Assembly: GCA_036852015.1 (NCBI GenBank)
Contig: JAANDG010000127.1
Location: forward strand, 236,881 to 300,880
Reading direction: 5' to 3'
Length of the DNA: 64,000 bases
DNA from: Pelodera strongyloides
Lineage: Eukaryota; Nematoda; Chromadorea; Rhabditida; Rhabditidae
Shown here: one piece after another, positions 11,792-25,600 of the stretch
Numbering within the stretch: the first letter of the stretch is position 1
Layout of the letters: every line of letters starts with the position of its first letter
Notes under the pieces: model-generated
The model's database searches: none
Seen by the model: only the letters and a program-made list of their open reading frames with translations
Told to the model about the DNA's origin: nothing
Made by a program: the position numbers and the translations under genes

Positions 11792-13602
11792 AAATGAATC
11801 AGCATTAGTACAAGTAAGACAACGTGAAGGTGGCCGAAGCCCATCTTTATTAAGAACAGAAACAAGTGGGTCGAAATCCTCTTCATACACGCCGGAGGGG
11901 CTTCATTGCTTCTCTTCTCCGACTCGGCCTTCCAGTAGGCCTGAGGTTCCTTGAACACAACACTCTTCTTTCTTCTGTAGATGGTCCAGCGCAACACCAC
12001 ACGTCCTTGCTCGCTCCACACCAGGCCCACCAGCACCACACGTCCACGTCCGCATCCGGCTACATGTCGATCTTGGGATAAACAGATTATGTGCCACTCA
12101 TATATGTATCCAAGTTAGCATGCTAATTCGGGCTGCAAACCCATTCTATCCAACACCCAGCCCATTCTAATTCGTGTTACATAATCCACATCTCATGTAG
12201 GCATGCGTTTCACGAAAGTTGAGCGCTAGTCTCAACAAAAGGTTTGAAGCCCTGTGATTTTGTTCGTATGTCCACAACGTTTTTCTACGTTTTAGGCGTT
12301 TGGTATAAGTAGTCAACTTTTTGTAACCCTCCAAGATAAGCGCGATTGTATCTTATCACATGTACTTTGGAAGATTCGTTGCAGACATTTCATATAAGTA
12401 TGCCCATTTGTGAAACTCGAGTACAATCTTGAAGTATCCCTGAGTAGTATTGGAATTGTCGCCTCAGGCGGCGATAGCCGTCTTGGATCTAAATAAAAGC
12501 GGCGGGTCCATGAAGAAGACATGGAATTCTTCTACTTGAAAAGATTCGTCTTCTAGGACCTCTTCTACTTGAGAAGCTCATCACCTCGTCCTTCCCATCA
12601 TCTCTCCACTTTCAGGAGCGTCAGTGGCCGATTATCGCCAGTCGCAACGCTTCGGCGTCTACCTCCCCCTTCGTTGCACGAACTATGGGAGCCTCCCCGT
12701 TTGGGAGAATTTGTCTCTGTGTGTCTCTGATACGTGTGGTCCCTCTCCTTATCGCACCTCGCAATGGAAGGATGGGAGCTTCCCGCTTGGAGTCTACTGC
12801 TTCTCATTGGATTCTAATTTGGTTGTATTTTTTTATATTTTGTTCTGGTAGCAAACTATGTCAACAAGGTATACCTGAAGCAAACAAAAACAAAAATGGC
12901 TTTATTTGCAAGAACAACATAAATGCAAGGTATAATTTTAGGCGGCGTACACTACACTGAAATGGCCAAATTTGCAAATGGCGTGCACACGACTTTTTTT
13001 AAACATAGGCTTATCACCGCTGGAATCATCAACCAGGGAAGCTTCGCATTGAACGAACTCAGACATAGGTGGACTACTACTACAATCGGATGCTACTGAC
13101 AGGTAGGCTATTCTAAATTATGGGAAGAAAACGAAGACATATTAGTATAAAGACCAAAACCCAGATACAGACAATAAATAAACAGAGCCAAGTTACTAAA
13201 CATGTATTGACTTAAAACAAAAACCGGTTGCTGAACAGTGAGCAAGAAACAAGCAACCAATAAATCTAGGCGCGGAAAGTATAAGTAATTTAATGCATAT
13301 AAAACTTTTTATACTCGTATTATGCTACAAATTACGCAAAGATTTCGATGCTAACGTTGGTTTTACATATAGTAAATCTAGGTTCACAACGCGAATAAGA
13401 GAACAATTACGCGCAATTTACCTTATACATATTATTTAGGTTATTTTGACGTATTATTAGTTTTTAGCAGATATTTGAGAGATAGGATTAAAAATGTTGA
13501 AACAGTTGGGTAAAATACTATTCAAAAAACCTAATTGATCGAATCTGTACATAAAATCGATTAATTGACAATGACCGCGACGTGTCCGATTCGCGCAACC
13601 GC
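11792..13602. other. Intergenic, repeats only
   Basis: This lies between the start of the MNNL-like gene and the stop of the SLC13 gene, both on the minus strand. It should hold the promoter of the former and the 3' UTR of the latter. A dispersed repeat occupies 12362-12482. A CT/GGGAG-rich stretch at 12680-12790 resembles 2869-2960. The AT-rich part at 13100-13600 shows nothing recognisable. No exon was found. Confidence 0.55.
12362..12482 (-). repeat. Dispersed CCGCCTGAGGCG-family repeat
   Basis: Read on the minus strand it begins GACGGCTATCGCCGCCTGAG GCGAC and continues through CCAATACT and ATACTTCAA to GGGCATACTTATATGAAA. The same order of blocks is found on the plus strand at 57953-58060. 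Other members lie at 7788, 20865 and 30895. Confidence 0.75.
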
Positions 13603-16600
13603 CTATAGAGCGGTTACGGTATCGTTCTTCAGAATAGCCCACGCTGGGAAATCGGACATTGGAAGAAACACGAAGGCGACAGTATTCATGTAGATCACCG
13701 TGAGAAATAGAGAGATGACGGACATCACTATTCCGATCATCATCTGAATACAAGTTGAGATTACTATGTTTATTGTTTTCAAGAGAAATAAAGGATATAA
13801 TTTTTTTATATCGCTGTTACTGTGATTTTTTACCGCAGCTGTGAAAGGAAGGTCATATTGCACTCATTCTCCAGATGCCTCGAATAAGATGCATCGAATA
13901 ATCGGTACATGTTACGAAAATTCAAGCTAGGGCTAGATAACTACCCGCTTTGCACGTCGATCATACGTCGCTCTAGAGGTTCCGAATATAATACTAATGT
14001 GCAATTACTCTAAGAAAAATGCAACACTAACCATATCAGACACTTTGACCATTCCGGAGCCGAAAACGATAGCATTTGGTGGGGTTCCAACGGGCAGAAT
14101 GAAAGCGAAAGAACAGGCCAAAGTAGTGGGCAACATCAGTTGGAACGGGTGCATGCCGACCTTCTGGGCCTGAACAGCAGGGAGTGCATTACATTTCTAA
14201 AGCGAATTCAAACACTGTGAATGCGAACGTTACCCCAAATATGGTTCCGATACGGTGAAACATTTCCAAATTCACATTCCTTTGAAATTTTGTTACTCCG
14301 ACGCACGCATAAGGAACCGTGCACCATTGCTTGTAAAATGCTGCAATTTGACCACATGGCCTTCGCAAAAGCGTTACAGTAAATTATAATCATATTATCA
14401 TGTATAATAATGGTCTTTTTCGATGTATCTACTATTTGTGTTCGTAGTTATTTTTAATTTAATTTAATGTTCCCCGTAAGTAGTAAAGGACTTGAACCCT
14501 TTACTCTGTGGGACCTGGTTATTATTTTCTCGCTTACCTTGTTATTTTGTACTTGTCGTTTTTATCAATAAACCTTTATATAATGGAAGTTTTCTCTCGA
14601 ATCAACTTGAAAATGAAACTAACCAGTGAGGCCACAATTGGCACAAAGATGCTCGTTGTAACCGTGTTACTGCAAAAGTTGGTGACGAGCATGGCGATCA
14701 GAGTGCAGAGACTCTGAAAATCGAGCATGGTTATTTTCGGAGTCGTTTATTTTAAGAACAGATGGACCAATGCGTGGTCCTATTTGACGGTCTCTATGCA
14801 AGAGGCCGGCCTTTCCAGAAGACATTCAATTACGGAATGTCAGCGTTATGGTATCGGAGACCCAGTTAGAAAGTTACATGAAATTTATGACTATATAGCT
14901 TCCCCAGGGAATAAGAAAGAAAACTAGAGAAAAATGCAAATCCGTGCTCACCTGAAGCATCCATGGCTCCAGCTCGCGCAATTCGGACATGTAGTCGCCC
15001 AACTTTCTCGAAAGTCCGGAATCCTTAACGCCTGAAAGTAACAGACTACAGTTTCATTAGAAACGACAAACCCGAAGTTACGCCTACAAAATACAAATAC
15101 AAACAGATTACAGTTTCATTGCAACTAACACATCCGCAGTGACACCTACAAAATACATAGCGCCAGACGTGTGCAGAACCCTCTGCCTTCGATTTTCACA
15201 TCTTGCGACGCTAGAAACGACAAGACACGCAACAACGCAGATCCGCCCTTCTTAGAAGCAAAACGGGACCACTGAACGCATTAAAAGGTTTGGATTGCCT
15301 GAACATACCAGCGGCCAGGGCAAATCCACCTCCGAGCAGAAGGACCACACTCCACGGGAAGTTGTTCTTCATTGAATTCCAGTCCATCAAAGCGTTGTAG
15401 GTTCTGGAGGCCTCACCTGAAAAATAAAGAAAATAAAACTATAAAACTAACGCACTTCACTGCCTGTCAATTTTAGGAGAAAGCTTACGGGCTCTTTTAT
15501 TCGTTTTCGGCATTCTAAACACGCCCTAATCAAAAACCCCTCTAAATTGCTTGTTAGCTGTACGGTACTCTTACAGTAGTATAAGAATAAATTACTTACC
15601 AGGTCGCTTGAAAAGCTGTGGTTGAGGTTTCTCGGCGGGAAGGACAAAGAGCATCAATGATACTATCATCGCAGAAGTGGCATCGGTGTAGAATCTAAAG
15701 GAAATCAGCATAATTAGTTATGGTACGACGACGTGCGGCGCCGCTACTGAAGCAAATCATTATTTTACATGAGAGCACAACGTTTCCGGATTCCACAATT
15801 CCAAGGACATCAATTAATCAAATCCGTTTATCTTTGGTTATGAATGCCGCGAAGATTCCTACGGCACGCAAGTTGTGGTGGACCAAAATTCTACTCAGTG
15901 GAACAAATTCTTATTATTTTGAATGAGACATAGATGAGATATTCTGCTCATATTAACATTAACATTTATTACGACAACAAAGTATCGCGCAAGTTTTGAC
16001 AATATAAGGCCACTAACAGCGAATAAATGGATAACAATAATAATAAAAAACAGGTGAAAATGAACTACAAAAACTAAAATATTTGTTTCAACAAATTTAC
16101 AGGAATAAAGCAGCATTTTTCTCAATCATAAGGGAAGTTCTATGCAAAAAGGAATGTCTACGAACGTTTTTAGTTACTCTAGGGATACATATTTTGACAC
16201 GACCACGTCGAGAGGACAGAGTAGAATGTCTGAATTTGTACAATGAACGTAAGTGGGGGCCACATTTGCCAGCCAATATTTTTCTAAGCATTCTAGCGTC
16301 TGCCTTCTTACGACGATTTTCAAGCGTATCAAGCTTCAATAGAGAGTCCCTATCAGAGCTAGATGGTGTATCATTGTAATTGAGCAATTGGGACGCATAA
16401 AATTCGTTTTGTAAACGTACGTTGGATCCGTTCTAGAGCTTGTTTATCCTTTTTCTTATATGGACTAACAACTGAACCTGACTCCAGAATAGAACGTACG
16501 TAGAGAGAGTAAGCAAGAATCCAAAAATATATAAATTGACCTACCCCTTTGGAAAGTACTGTCCAAATCCGGGCACGACTCCTGGATTCCTGAACATCCA

Positions 16601-19600
16601 CAAGAAGAGGAGCAACAGGAAACACGCAAAGACTGATTTCTCGGCGTAACTGAAATCATAAGTCTGCTAAATGAAAGAGAAGAACCAGGGTCCGGATTCA
16701 GAAATGAACCGGACCCCGGTGCATCGTTTCCGCGGATTCGGTTGATATAACCCTGTACTCTTTACTTTCAGGTTTTCTCTAGAAAAAGATTTCAATGTAA
16801 GGAAGATTAAATATAATAAACATACATAAACATAAGTCTGCTAAATTAAAGAGAAATAAAGCCTTAGGATTGTTTACGCAGCCGTTTCTGTGCTTCTTTA
16901 GGCAGAAAAGACGGTTTTAGTGACTCGTATAACACAGTCTTCAATAATCTCACCTCATCTTGGGCAGTTTCTCATGCCGTTCGTGCAACATCTTTGTCAC
17001 ATGGGGATCGGCTGCTGGGGCATCCTGGAATAGAATTAGTAATATAAATTATTTGTTTTCAATACAAGTTATGCCATGTAGTTTTCTTGCACTGACTATG
17101 TACATACAACAAGCTAAATGAAAAAGAAAAACAGTAAAAAATTGTTTATACTCATTGCAGTTACCGTATTAGACTTTCCTTTTGATTATGTGATATTTAT
17201 GCAATCAGTAAATCGTTACTAAAATAAAATCATTCCCGGAAGAAGAACAGAACAAGCATGAGCAAACAAGTGCAGAGGCTTAGGCTTAGGCTTAGGCTTA
17301 GACTTAGGCTTAGGCTTAGACTTAGGCTTAGGCTTAGATAAATCCATGAGACGAAGTGAGTGACGCAAAGATTTTACCCGGAAGAAGAAAAGGACAAGCA
17401 TGAGCCAGCAAGTGAAGAGACAGACGATCATGAGCGGAACAGCGAAGAATATCCACGAGATGTAGTTCAGTGAACCGTCCTCATTGGGGAAGAGCCTGCG
17501 AATAAAGTTTAGAACAATTTCTAAACAAAAGTTAAGTTTCTGGGCTGACCCATTCCGACAAGATCTAAACGTCCAATGCTTGGAAACTACACGTCCCGGT
17601 AAGGTTTCTGTTTTATTTTTGTCCAAGTTACGCAACATTCGCGTAGTCAGCTGGCTCAGTTTCCACAAAACGGCGTGCTCTCAAACCAAAGAGATATCTT
17701 TTCCAGAACAAAGTCTAGCAGGAAAAAAGACAAGCAAATATCATATGATTTTGGGGGCGAAAGCCCTATCATATGTCAGAAGTTAAATTTTGACCCTTTT
17801 TTTTGCAGCACTTGGAAAGCTCAGAGGAAAGGGGGCAAATCAAAGCTTAGCATAAGCTTCACTGCGGGCTACACTAGGCCGGAAATGCGTGTGCCGCCTC
17901 ACCTGGGCTTTGTAGGCCGCGCATACCAAGGTTTGCTTTGTAGGCGCGAGAACGGTAGCGAATTCCGAATTCCGAGCTATTGGGTTATGGAATGTTCGCT
18001 TTACCTTCATAGTATTGTTTTGGCAACGCTCCTCTTCATATAAACCAGCCCTCCTCTCTCACATCGTACCGTAGTCTAACTGCGGTACAGTACGCTAATA
18101 GCAATACAAAACTGTCGATATATATACTTAACTCATCCCGATCCCCTGCCTAAATACATTCCCAAACAAAGTTTAAAATCACAGGATCATTTCAAATATT
18201 CTCATCGTCCAAAATGTGCCACATGTTCAATATATGAGAGAAAAGAGGTCCGTGCATCTTTTTCGACGCTTTTCACGGAAAAGAACGCTCACGCAAAATG
18301 GAAAAAAATGGTCTGGCCGTTTTGGAGGAAAGAGGCCAGCTGACTCCTCTAAATGTTGAATGAATGACGATTGACGTGCGGACACATAAATGCACACGTC
18401 GAAAAGAAATAATACCCCAGAAATATTGGACAACGGACCCGGGCCCTTGGATTATGAGTTCCACAGCGCGACTGCTGCCTCCGATCTAGTTTGTTGCTCT
18501 AACACTTTATAACATGGCTCCGCTACAGTTTCAAACACTACCGTATTCTGGAACACAAAGCGTAAGAAACGAAAACTGGGCACGACGTGTAAAGTTTCCC
18601 CCAGAGTTCAAACCCTACTTTGTCAGTTGTCCGAGCATCACCAAGTTCGATGGGGTTCCCGTAGCGGTTCCGGTACCGCCGATGTTAGCGGCGAAGCAAA
18701 TTGAGAGGACCAGTCCAGTAGACATGCGTTTACATCCAGCTTTCGAGTGGCCAGACATGCTAAATATATAAAATATAAAAGCTTTTTGGAACAAGTATTT
18801 ACAAGTAACTTGTGATGTGATGGGGTGCGTAGTATCCGATATATACTGTCAGTATTAGTACTGACAGTATATATGCCCGTTGTGCTGTGCTGTTATTTTT
18901 ATTCATAATCGTTATGAACATGAACAGTAATAATGAGGACGATTAGCCATATTTAGATGTAAAAAATATCAATTTAATAACTATCTTGCCATTTCGTCCA
19001 GGAACATGCATGGACCTCACCACTGAAATTCGCATGTGGCCCGCCGCATGGTCGCCATTATAAATTAACATAAAAAAAAACTAACCTTCCCGAATTTGGA
19101 TGTGACTCGTAAGAGTCCACCAGTTGCTGAACTACCGATTGCCCTATTGGTACCATCATTGCCGTTGTAGCGGTATTCGAGATGAACATGCTGTAAATTG
19201 TTGAGTATAAAATACAGTTCTAACTATAAAAGGCCAGCCAATATTTACCAAACAATTCATCTAACAAACTAAGATGCATTTTCATAATAAAATGTTTCAG
19301 GACGACAATTGCAACCTGTTGACTATCATAACCGCTAGTTTACGAAAAGAGAACAGTATAGGATTGTCTCTCTGTATTGTATTGTTGCTTTTATGTAAAA
19401 AGAGTGCTCTCGCTCTCTTCCTCTCTCTTTCTCTTCTCTTTTCCTCTCTCTCTTTTCTCGCTCTCTTTCCTCTCTCTCTCTTTCTCTCATTTCTCTCTCC
19501 TCTTTCTCTCTTTTTTTTTTCTCTCTCTCTCTTCACTCTCTCTCTCTCTCAGTCTCTCTCTCTCTCAGTCAGTAATAGGAAATTGACCAAGGAAAGCCTG

Positions 19601-22600
19601 AAACTCCCCTGTGTTTTGCAAAAAGGGTACGTTAATTTCCTGTTCGCCTTCTAAGACAGTGTGCTTTGTGGGTCCTGGACCCCTTTACGACCCAGACAGC
19701 AAAAGACTACCCTACTTCATACTTGGAAGGTAATAAGTGCCAGGGTTTATGGTTTTGGAAAAGTCAGAATAAGTTAAAGCTATAATAAACAATATGACAA
19801 CATGACAACGACAACACAACGAGTCATATACTACTTTCTTTTCATCATTTCATTGTGATGCACACCCTGTGGTGTTATTTAATAAATAAATAAATATGTA
19901 TTAGTGTTTTTGATAGTAACCATGATTCATTGCTAATTTAAAAGCGTATCCGTCACCGTCACGGTTGCTGTTTGAAATTTGAAACATCTAACGTGCAACG
20001 CCGGTAACACCGTGACAACTCAAGGCATTGACAATAAAGAATTGACAGCGCTGCTCGCTGCTATGTGACGCAGCGTTACCGCAGCAACGAAGAGATGAAG
20101 CCATACCTGAGCAAAGCGGTGACAATCATAAATCCAAGCATGATCCATTTTGGCTGACTGCCAACCATTTTCAAGACAGAAAGGGCCACTCGTTCATGCA
20201 AATCGCATTTTTCCACAGCAGCCGCCACGATCAAACCGCCGATGAACAGGAAGTTGGTGTCCTGGAATATCGATCGATTTGGAATATTGATTTTTTTTTG
20301 TTCTCTTGAGCTACATGAATTGGCATTATTATATGCGGTCCCTTTAGTTGACTTGTTTTTTTTTTTTTTTTTTTTGAATTTTACATATTTTTTTTTTTTG
20401 TGCGCATCTTTGTGATGTAATAAATTATTTTTATAATTATTATGAAGCAAACACACGCACGCGGGAATATCGAGCCTTTTGTCTGAGGGACATGCACCTA
20501 AACGCTATTCAGTAGGCCATAGGGGCCCACATCAAAATGTAAGTTACTTACATTGATGTATTCCTTAGCGGTGGTGTTGCAGTCGAGTACGCCGGTAAGT
20601 GGGAATAGGACAACGGGCATCATAGCAGTAGCAGCCAGAGGCATAACCTCCGACATCCAGTAGACGGCCATCACACAGACACAGTACGCGCAACGCCATT
20701 CCTGAAGAACTTTGGTTACTGTAGTTATTGATTACTGTAGTTTGCACTGCTGCAATCTTATTACATAAAGGAGAAGAGTTTACTTTTTTGTTTGAAGCCG
20801 CGTGTGAACGCAACGAAAATTAGAATATCGTAAAGACTATAAAAGGAGAGCCGGAGCCCAGTCTCTTGAGCGAGCGAAATTGAATATTGTTTCATGATTT
20901 TTTTAAGAAACGCTGCAAACGTTTCACACAAGTGTGCTTTTAAACTATGAAAGTCGCCTCAGGCGGCGATAGCCTTCTGGTATTTTATAGGAGACTGCGC
21001 CCAAAGCAATTCCTGATTTTTTTCTGAGTGTAAAGCTAGGTTAGTGTAGTTTGTAGTAACAATACAATCTATCTTCCTCGTGGGCCACATAAATTGGTGC
21101 CACACTTCGTTATGTATGTCCTAATTTAGGAAGCAATAAGGAACCTTATGTGCTATCTCTCCTCGACACGGAGCATTAAAGGGATCAGCTCACCTTAAAT
21201 TGTGTCTGTTTTTTTTTGTTTCTTTATTTTCTATAAGGGATAGTAAAAATTTAGAATAGAAAAAGTAGTGTTCAATTTCAATACTCACGAAGATATTGGG
21301 TGATAAAGTAGTGGATTGATCGGGCCGAAATGCAAAAAGGGCAATTATCCTGCCTTGTTTGTTTAGGACAATTGCCCTTTTTGCATTTCGGCCCGATCAA
21401 TCCACCACTTTATCACCCAATATCTTCGTGAGTATTGAAATTGAACACTACTTTTTCTATTCCAAATTTTTCTTACCCCTTATAGAAAATAAAGAAACAA
21501 AAAAAAGAGACACAATTTAAGGTGAGCTGATCCCTTTAATTTTAAAACGGTTTGGAGACTATGTTATGAGATAGACTTCCGGGTCGCATAGCTTTTTGTT
21601 TTCTTTTCTGTTCCTTTTTAGGGTCCTTCAATGTCGGCCTTATGACCAAAGGGACACCGAAACCAATCAATTATATTTAATGACCAGCCCCTAACCCCTA
21701 ACATAAAAAAATTTCTCGGGGTATTGGACGGGCGGGATTGGAACCAGCGTCTTTGTATTACCTGTTCAAATTGAGTTAACCAGTGAGCCTAAGCTACCGT
21801 CGTCCACTGGCAAGATTTCAAAGAAAAATTGGTTCGGGGCGGTCATAAAGTCCTCTATAGCATTTGCATACAATTTGTTATTGATTATAAATTGCCACAT
21901 CACTAATAAAGCAATTAGCACGAAACCCTTGCGCTCTACCTGTTTACCACTAAGAGTTCACCTCTCTTCAGTGTGTACTTAAACGAAGAATTATTTAAGT
22001 GTTTGCTTAATTGCTAGCCCACTGTTTTCACAGATCTCAAAGCTGAAAGCGAAGAAAAAAAGATAAAGAGATCATATGTTATTGTTTGCAGAGGAGACCG
22101 TTTGTATTGACTTTCGGATCATTTATTTCGAGTTCAAAGGAATGCAAGGGAACAAAGGTCGCGCGCTTGTTTAAAAAATTAATTAATTGTTCAGGTCGCG
22201 CACAACTGGCGCACGTGCGGCCCACGTGTTCCCAGAGTAGCGGGCTAGCCATTGGTGCGCGGCTCACTCACGGCACACCGAAAATTTCGGCGAATGAATT
22301 ATTAGGCCCTAAATTCGCGCACACCCGGCGTAATTTTGGCGCAAGACTGCGCTTTCCCAATCATAGCGCGCTTGACGTGGGTGCGCGGCTCACTTACGGC
22401 GCACCGACAAAATTAGCTCATTGTTGTTTCCGACACCTGGCTGGTCAAAATTACTTGACCCTAAATTTCCTACACAAGAAACGGCGAATGACCGAAGCAA
22501 TTAGTTAACAGATAAGGTACATAAATTATCGAAAAAGAACAGTTGTCGGTAGAAAAGGAGGTATCGAGAAAAGTTGCAGAAACATAAATAAGAAAAAAAA

Positions 22601-25600
22601 AGATATCTATGGTGGACAGTTTTTTTATGACATCGACAAACTAGAGGGCTCAAGAATGAAAAAAAATGTAGAAAAACAGTCAACTTTTCTAGACGTCCAT
22701 GTTCGTGGATTGTTTGCTTTGATTCGTTTTTGTAAGCAAATCGTAGGGGAGTATGTTACTTATGTAAAAAAACATCTAAATGAATGAGTTTATGTTTCCC
22801 ATGGCCCATGGTCCTATTTTATCACCCTTGTTTTTGTAAAGTCGCACAAACAATGACAATATTCCGTCGACGAAAATATAATGGAACGTACTAACGGTAC
22901 TAACGGTCTACCTCATAGAGCTGTTCTTCAACACACCTAGAAACGTATTAATCTTTCCCGATTTCTATAAACATAAGGCGGCAATTTCGAGTTGCTGTTT
23001 TGGTTATTTGTTAAAATCCAGGATAACACCACGTTACATTTTTCAGTGGTTATACATGACGTATACCTAAGTTCTCAGAAACTGCAAATTTAATATTTTG
23101 GAAAGAATTATTTGGCTCATATCAAGATACCAAAGTCCCAAAGTGTGTAACAAAAAGCACCAGTCCCATTCTGCAAATCCATGGACCAAATCTCTTTAAA
23201 GATAGGGTGATTTTAGATTGCATCTCTTTTCTCGAAACAGTTGCTGCGTGGTATCTTGCTCATCGGAGCCAGTGATTTTTTGGAAGCTCAAAAAACACGT
23301 TACCTCACTTTGGACATCGACTGAGTTTCGCAATACTTTCGATCAAGCAAATACGTGACTTCTTAGTTAAAATGGAACTTCGGAGCAACAGAGACATTGT
23401 TTTTCATTGACGATGAAGATTAGCCTGAACCGGTAACCGGTGGTAAAACAATTCCTATGACTTATGGGGGCGAGGTGTCTGAATTATGTCGTCTATTTCT
23501 ATAATTTATTCTGTGATACTCTGTGTATGCCACAAGGTGCCTTAGCCGCAAGCATGACTTTTCGAAAACCATTTTTCGTCGTCATCAATAGAATAACGTC
23601 ACTACCTTTCGTTATTATTTCCCATTCTTCACTAAAAGTTATAAGGTAGGAAATGTCACGTGTGCGCGTTCGTTTTCCTTCATTGTGCATGTAAAAAAAC
23701 GCTGAAGAACCACTTAGGCAGTGCTTCGAACGCGCTTTCATAAAAAAGAACACCCGAAACAATATAAAAAGAAGTAAATAATGGAAAATGGAAATGAAAA
23801 ATCACGAGATTGGGCAAGGGCCCCGAATAAAGCCCAGCAATTTGTCATAGCGTGGTCGTAACACTTTGGTGGAGAAGTAGTCATAAGACAGAAGGCAGGA
23901 ATGCATACGTAGTTCAGTGCAGGTTATCGTATCAAAGTTCAGACTAGCCAAAAGTTATTTCAGAATAATGAATAAAATGTACTAAATTTTGCTTGGGTGC
24001 ATCGTGCTTTTTTTGCATTTACAGGTAGAACTTATGATAAAAATTGATTCACCTAAGTACAATGTTATACTTCTACGGTGCCCAGCGCAGCGCAGTATTT
24101 GGGAGATTCCCAGCGACGCAAAGGTACATTTGAGTTCAGATTTTTTCACCAGCAAGCCAGCATTGCGCAAGTCTTCGCGAAACTCTGGCGCTAATATGAC
24201 GTCACGGAAACTGGTAATGCATAAAACATGTGCAAATTATAGCTAGCCCATTGATCAACGATTGCATTCCAGTAAAGCAGCAAAATTTGAAATTTGACTG
24301 GAGATCACGTGCTATAAATTTATGATTAATTAAGAGATAAATCAACAAAAACTATTATATGCAGTAAAATTACATGTGATGTGATCTTCGCGCGTTGTAA
24401 AATGCGAACAAAATTTAATTGTGAAAAAAGAGAAAGGTATTCTGCGTAATAGTTGCGTACCTTTGTAAAAAATAATAAGCAACGTGAAAAATAAACAAAA
24501 CAGGCAAAATACTAATAAATCACAGCCTAGAGGAAATACAAGGTGGAGAAAAATATGTTTTAGTAAAAAATAATAATAATAAAATAAAATAAATAGAAAA
24601 AGACTCACCCTCTCTCCTTGTAAAAGTAGGGGCAGGAAAACGAGGGGCGTCAAAATCAGCGTAATTGTTGTACGACATCGAACGAATAGCTGAGAGACCT
24701 TTTCACGAAGCGAGAGCTGAAATAATTGCAAAGTAATTTGGAGAGAAAGATAATTGAAAAGGGTCTTAATGATAATATAATTCAACTAATAAATACATAT
24801 TAATGATAGAAAAATAATTAATTAAATTTGAATAATCTACTTCTCTTCATAGAGAATTCTTTTATTAGCTTGAGATTCGACAAGCTTGAGAGTTTAGGGC
24901 GAAGCGCCGGCAGGTTTTTGAAACACATCGAGTACACCAGTATTCTTATGCAGCTTATGAAAATGAACAAATTATAATAAAAAATAAAGCTAAATTCGAG
25001 CAACTTTGCATAAATGCGTAAAAATTCACTTGTCCGCGATGCGTTTCAAAAACCTTTCTTAGAAAGAAGTCTTTCTCAATTTACTTGCACAGAGTGTCCG
25101 GAATTTCAGAAATATTACTGTGCAAACCGCATTTCTTTACGCCTAGAACTCGCAGAGTTATTCCTCGGCAAACTGTTCGGCCAGGTACCGCAGTCAGAAT
25201 CAATTTTGCTCTTTTAGGGTATTAAAGTAATTGGAAACGCTTTGTTATGGTAGCAATGTAGCAATGTTCTTCCAATTACTATGTAGAGAAAGAATGCTAA
25301 TGGATGCATATAAACCGTAAAAACATATTTCAGCCTTTCTGACTACGGTACCTGGCCGAACTGTTTGCCGGGGAATAACTCTGTGAGTTCTAGGTGCAAA
25401 GAAATGCGGTTTTCACACTAACATTTCTGAAATTCCGGACATTCTGTGCAGCTTTATTGGGTAGAACTTCGAGTGTCCTCAAAGCTCGACAATTAGCTAA
25501 CCCACTGCAAGATTACCATCCTACCTCATAGTAATTTGGGAATTGACTGCTGGAGGCGCTTTCCAACATCCTCTGTCTGGATTCCGACGAGTCGGGCCAG

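Noticed and set aside
14952..15031. Suspected frameshift in the SLC13 exon encoding [13 protein letters not shown]
   Set aside because: Careful re-reading of the complement shows TCGAGAAAG, which keeps frame, so there is no lesion.
17219..17668. 149-codon minus-strand frame with [12 protein letters not shown] repeats
   Set aside because: Only 17378-17495 is a true SLC13 exon; the Lys/Pro repeat is the telomeric array read as protein.
19274..19654. 126-codon Ser/Leu-rich frame
   Set aside because: Low-complexity CT microsatellite in an SLC13 intron.
22086..22508. 140-codon plus-strand open frame
   Set aside because: It is produced by a GCGC-rich direct repeat inside an SLC13 intron and shows no domain or splice context.
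24342..24785. 147-codon minus-strand frame as a separate gene
   Set aside because: Only 24609-24716 is coding, as exon 2 of the SLC13 transporter; the rest is intron read-through.
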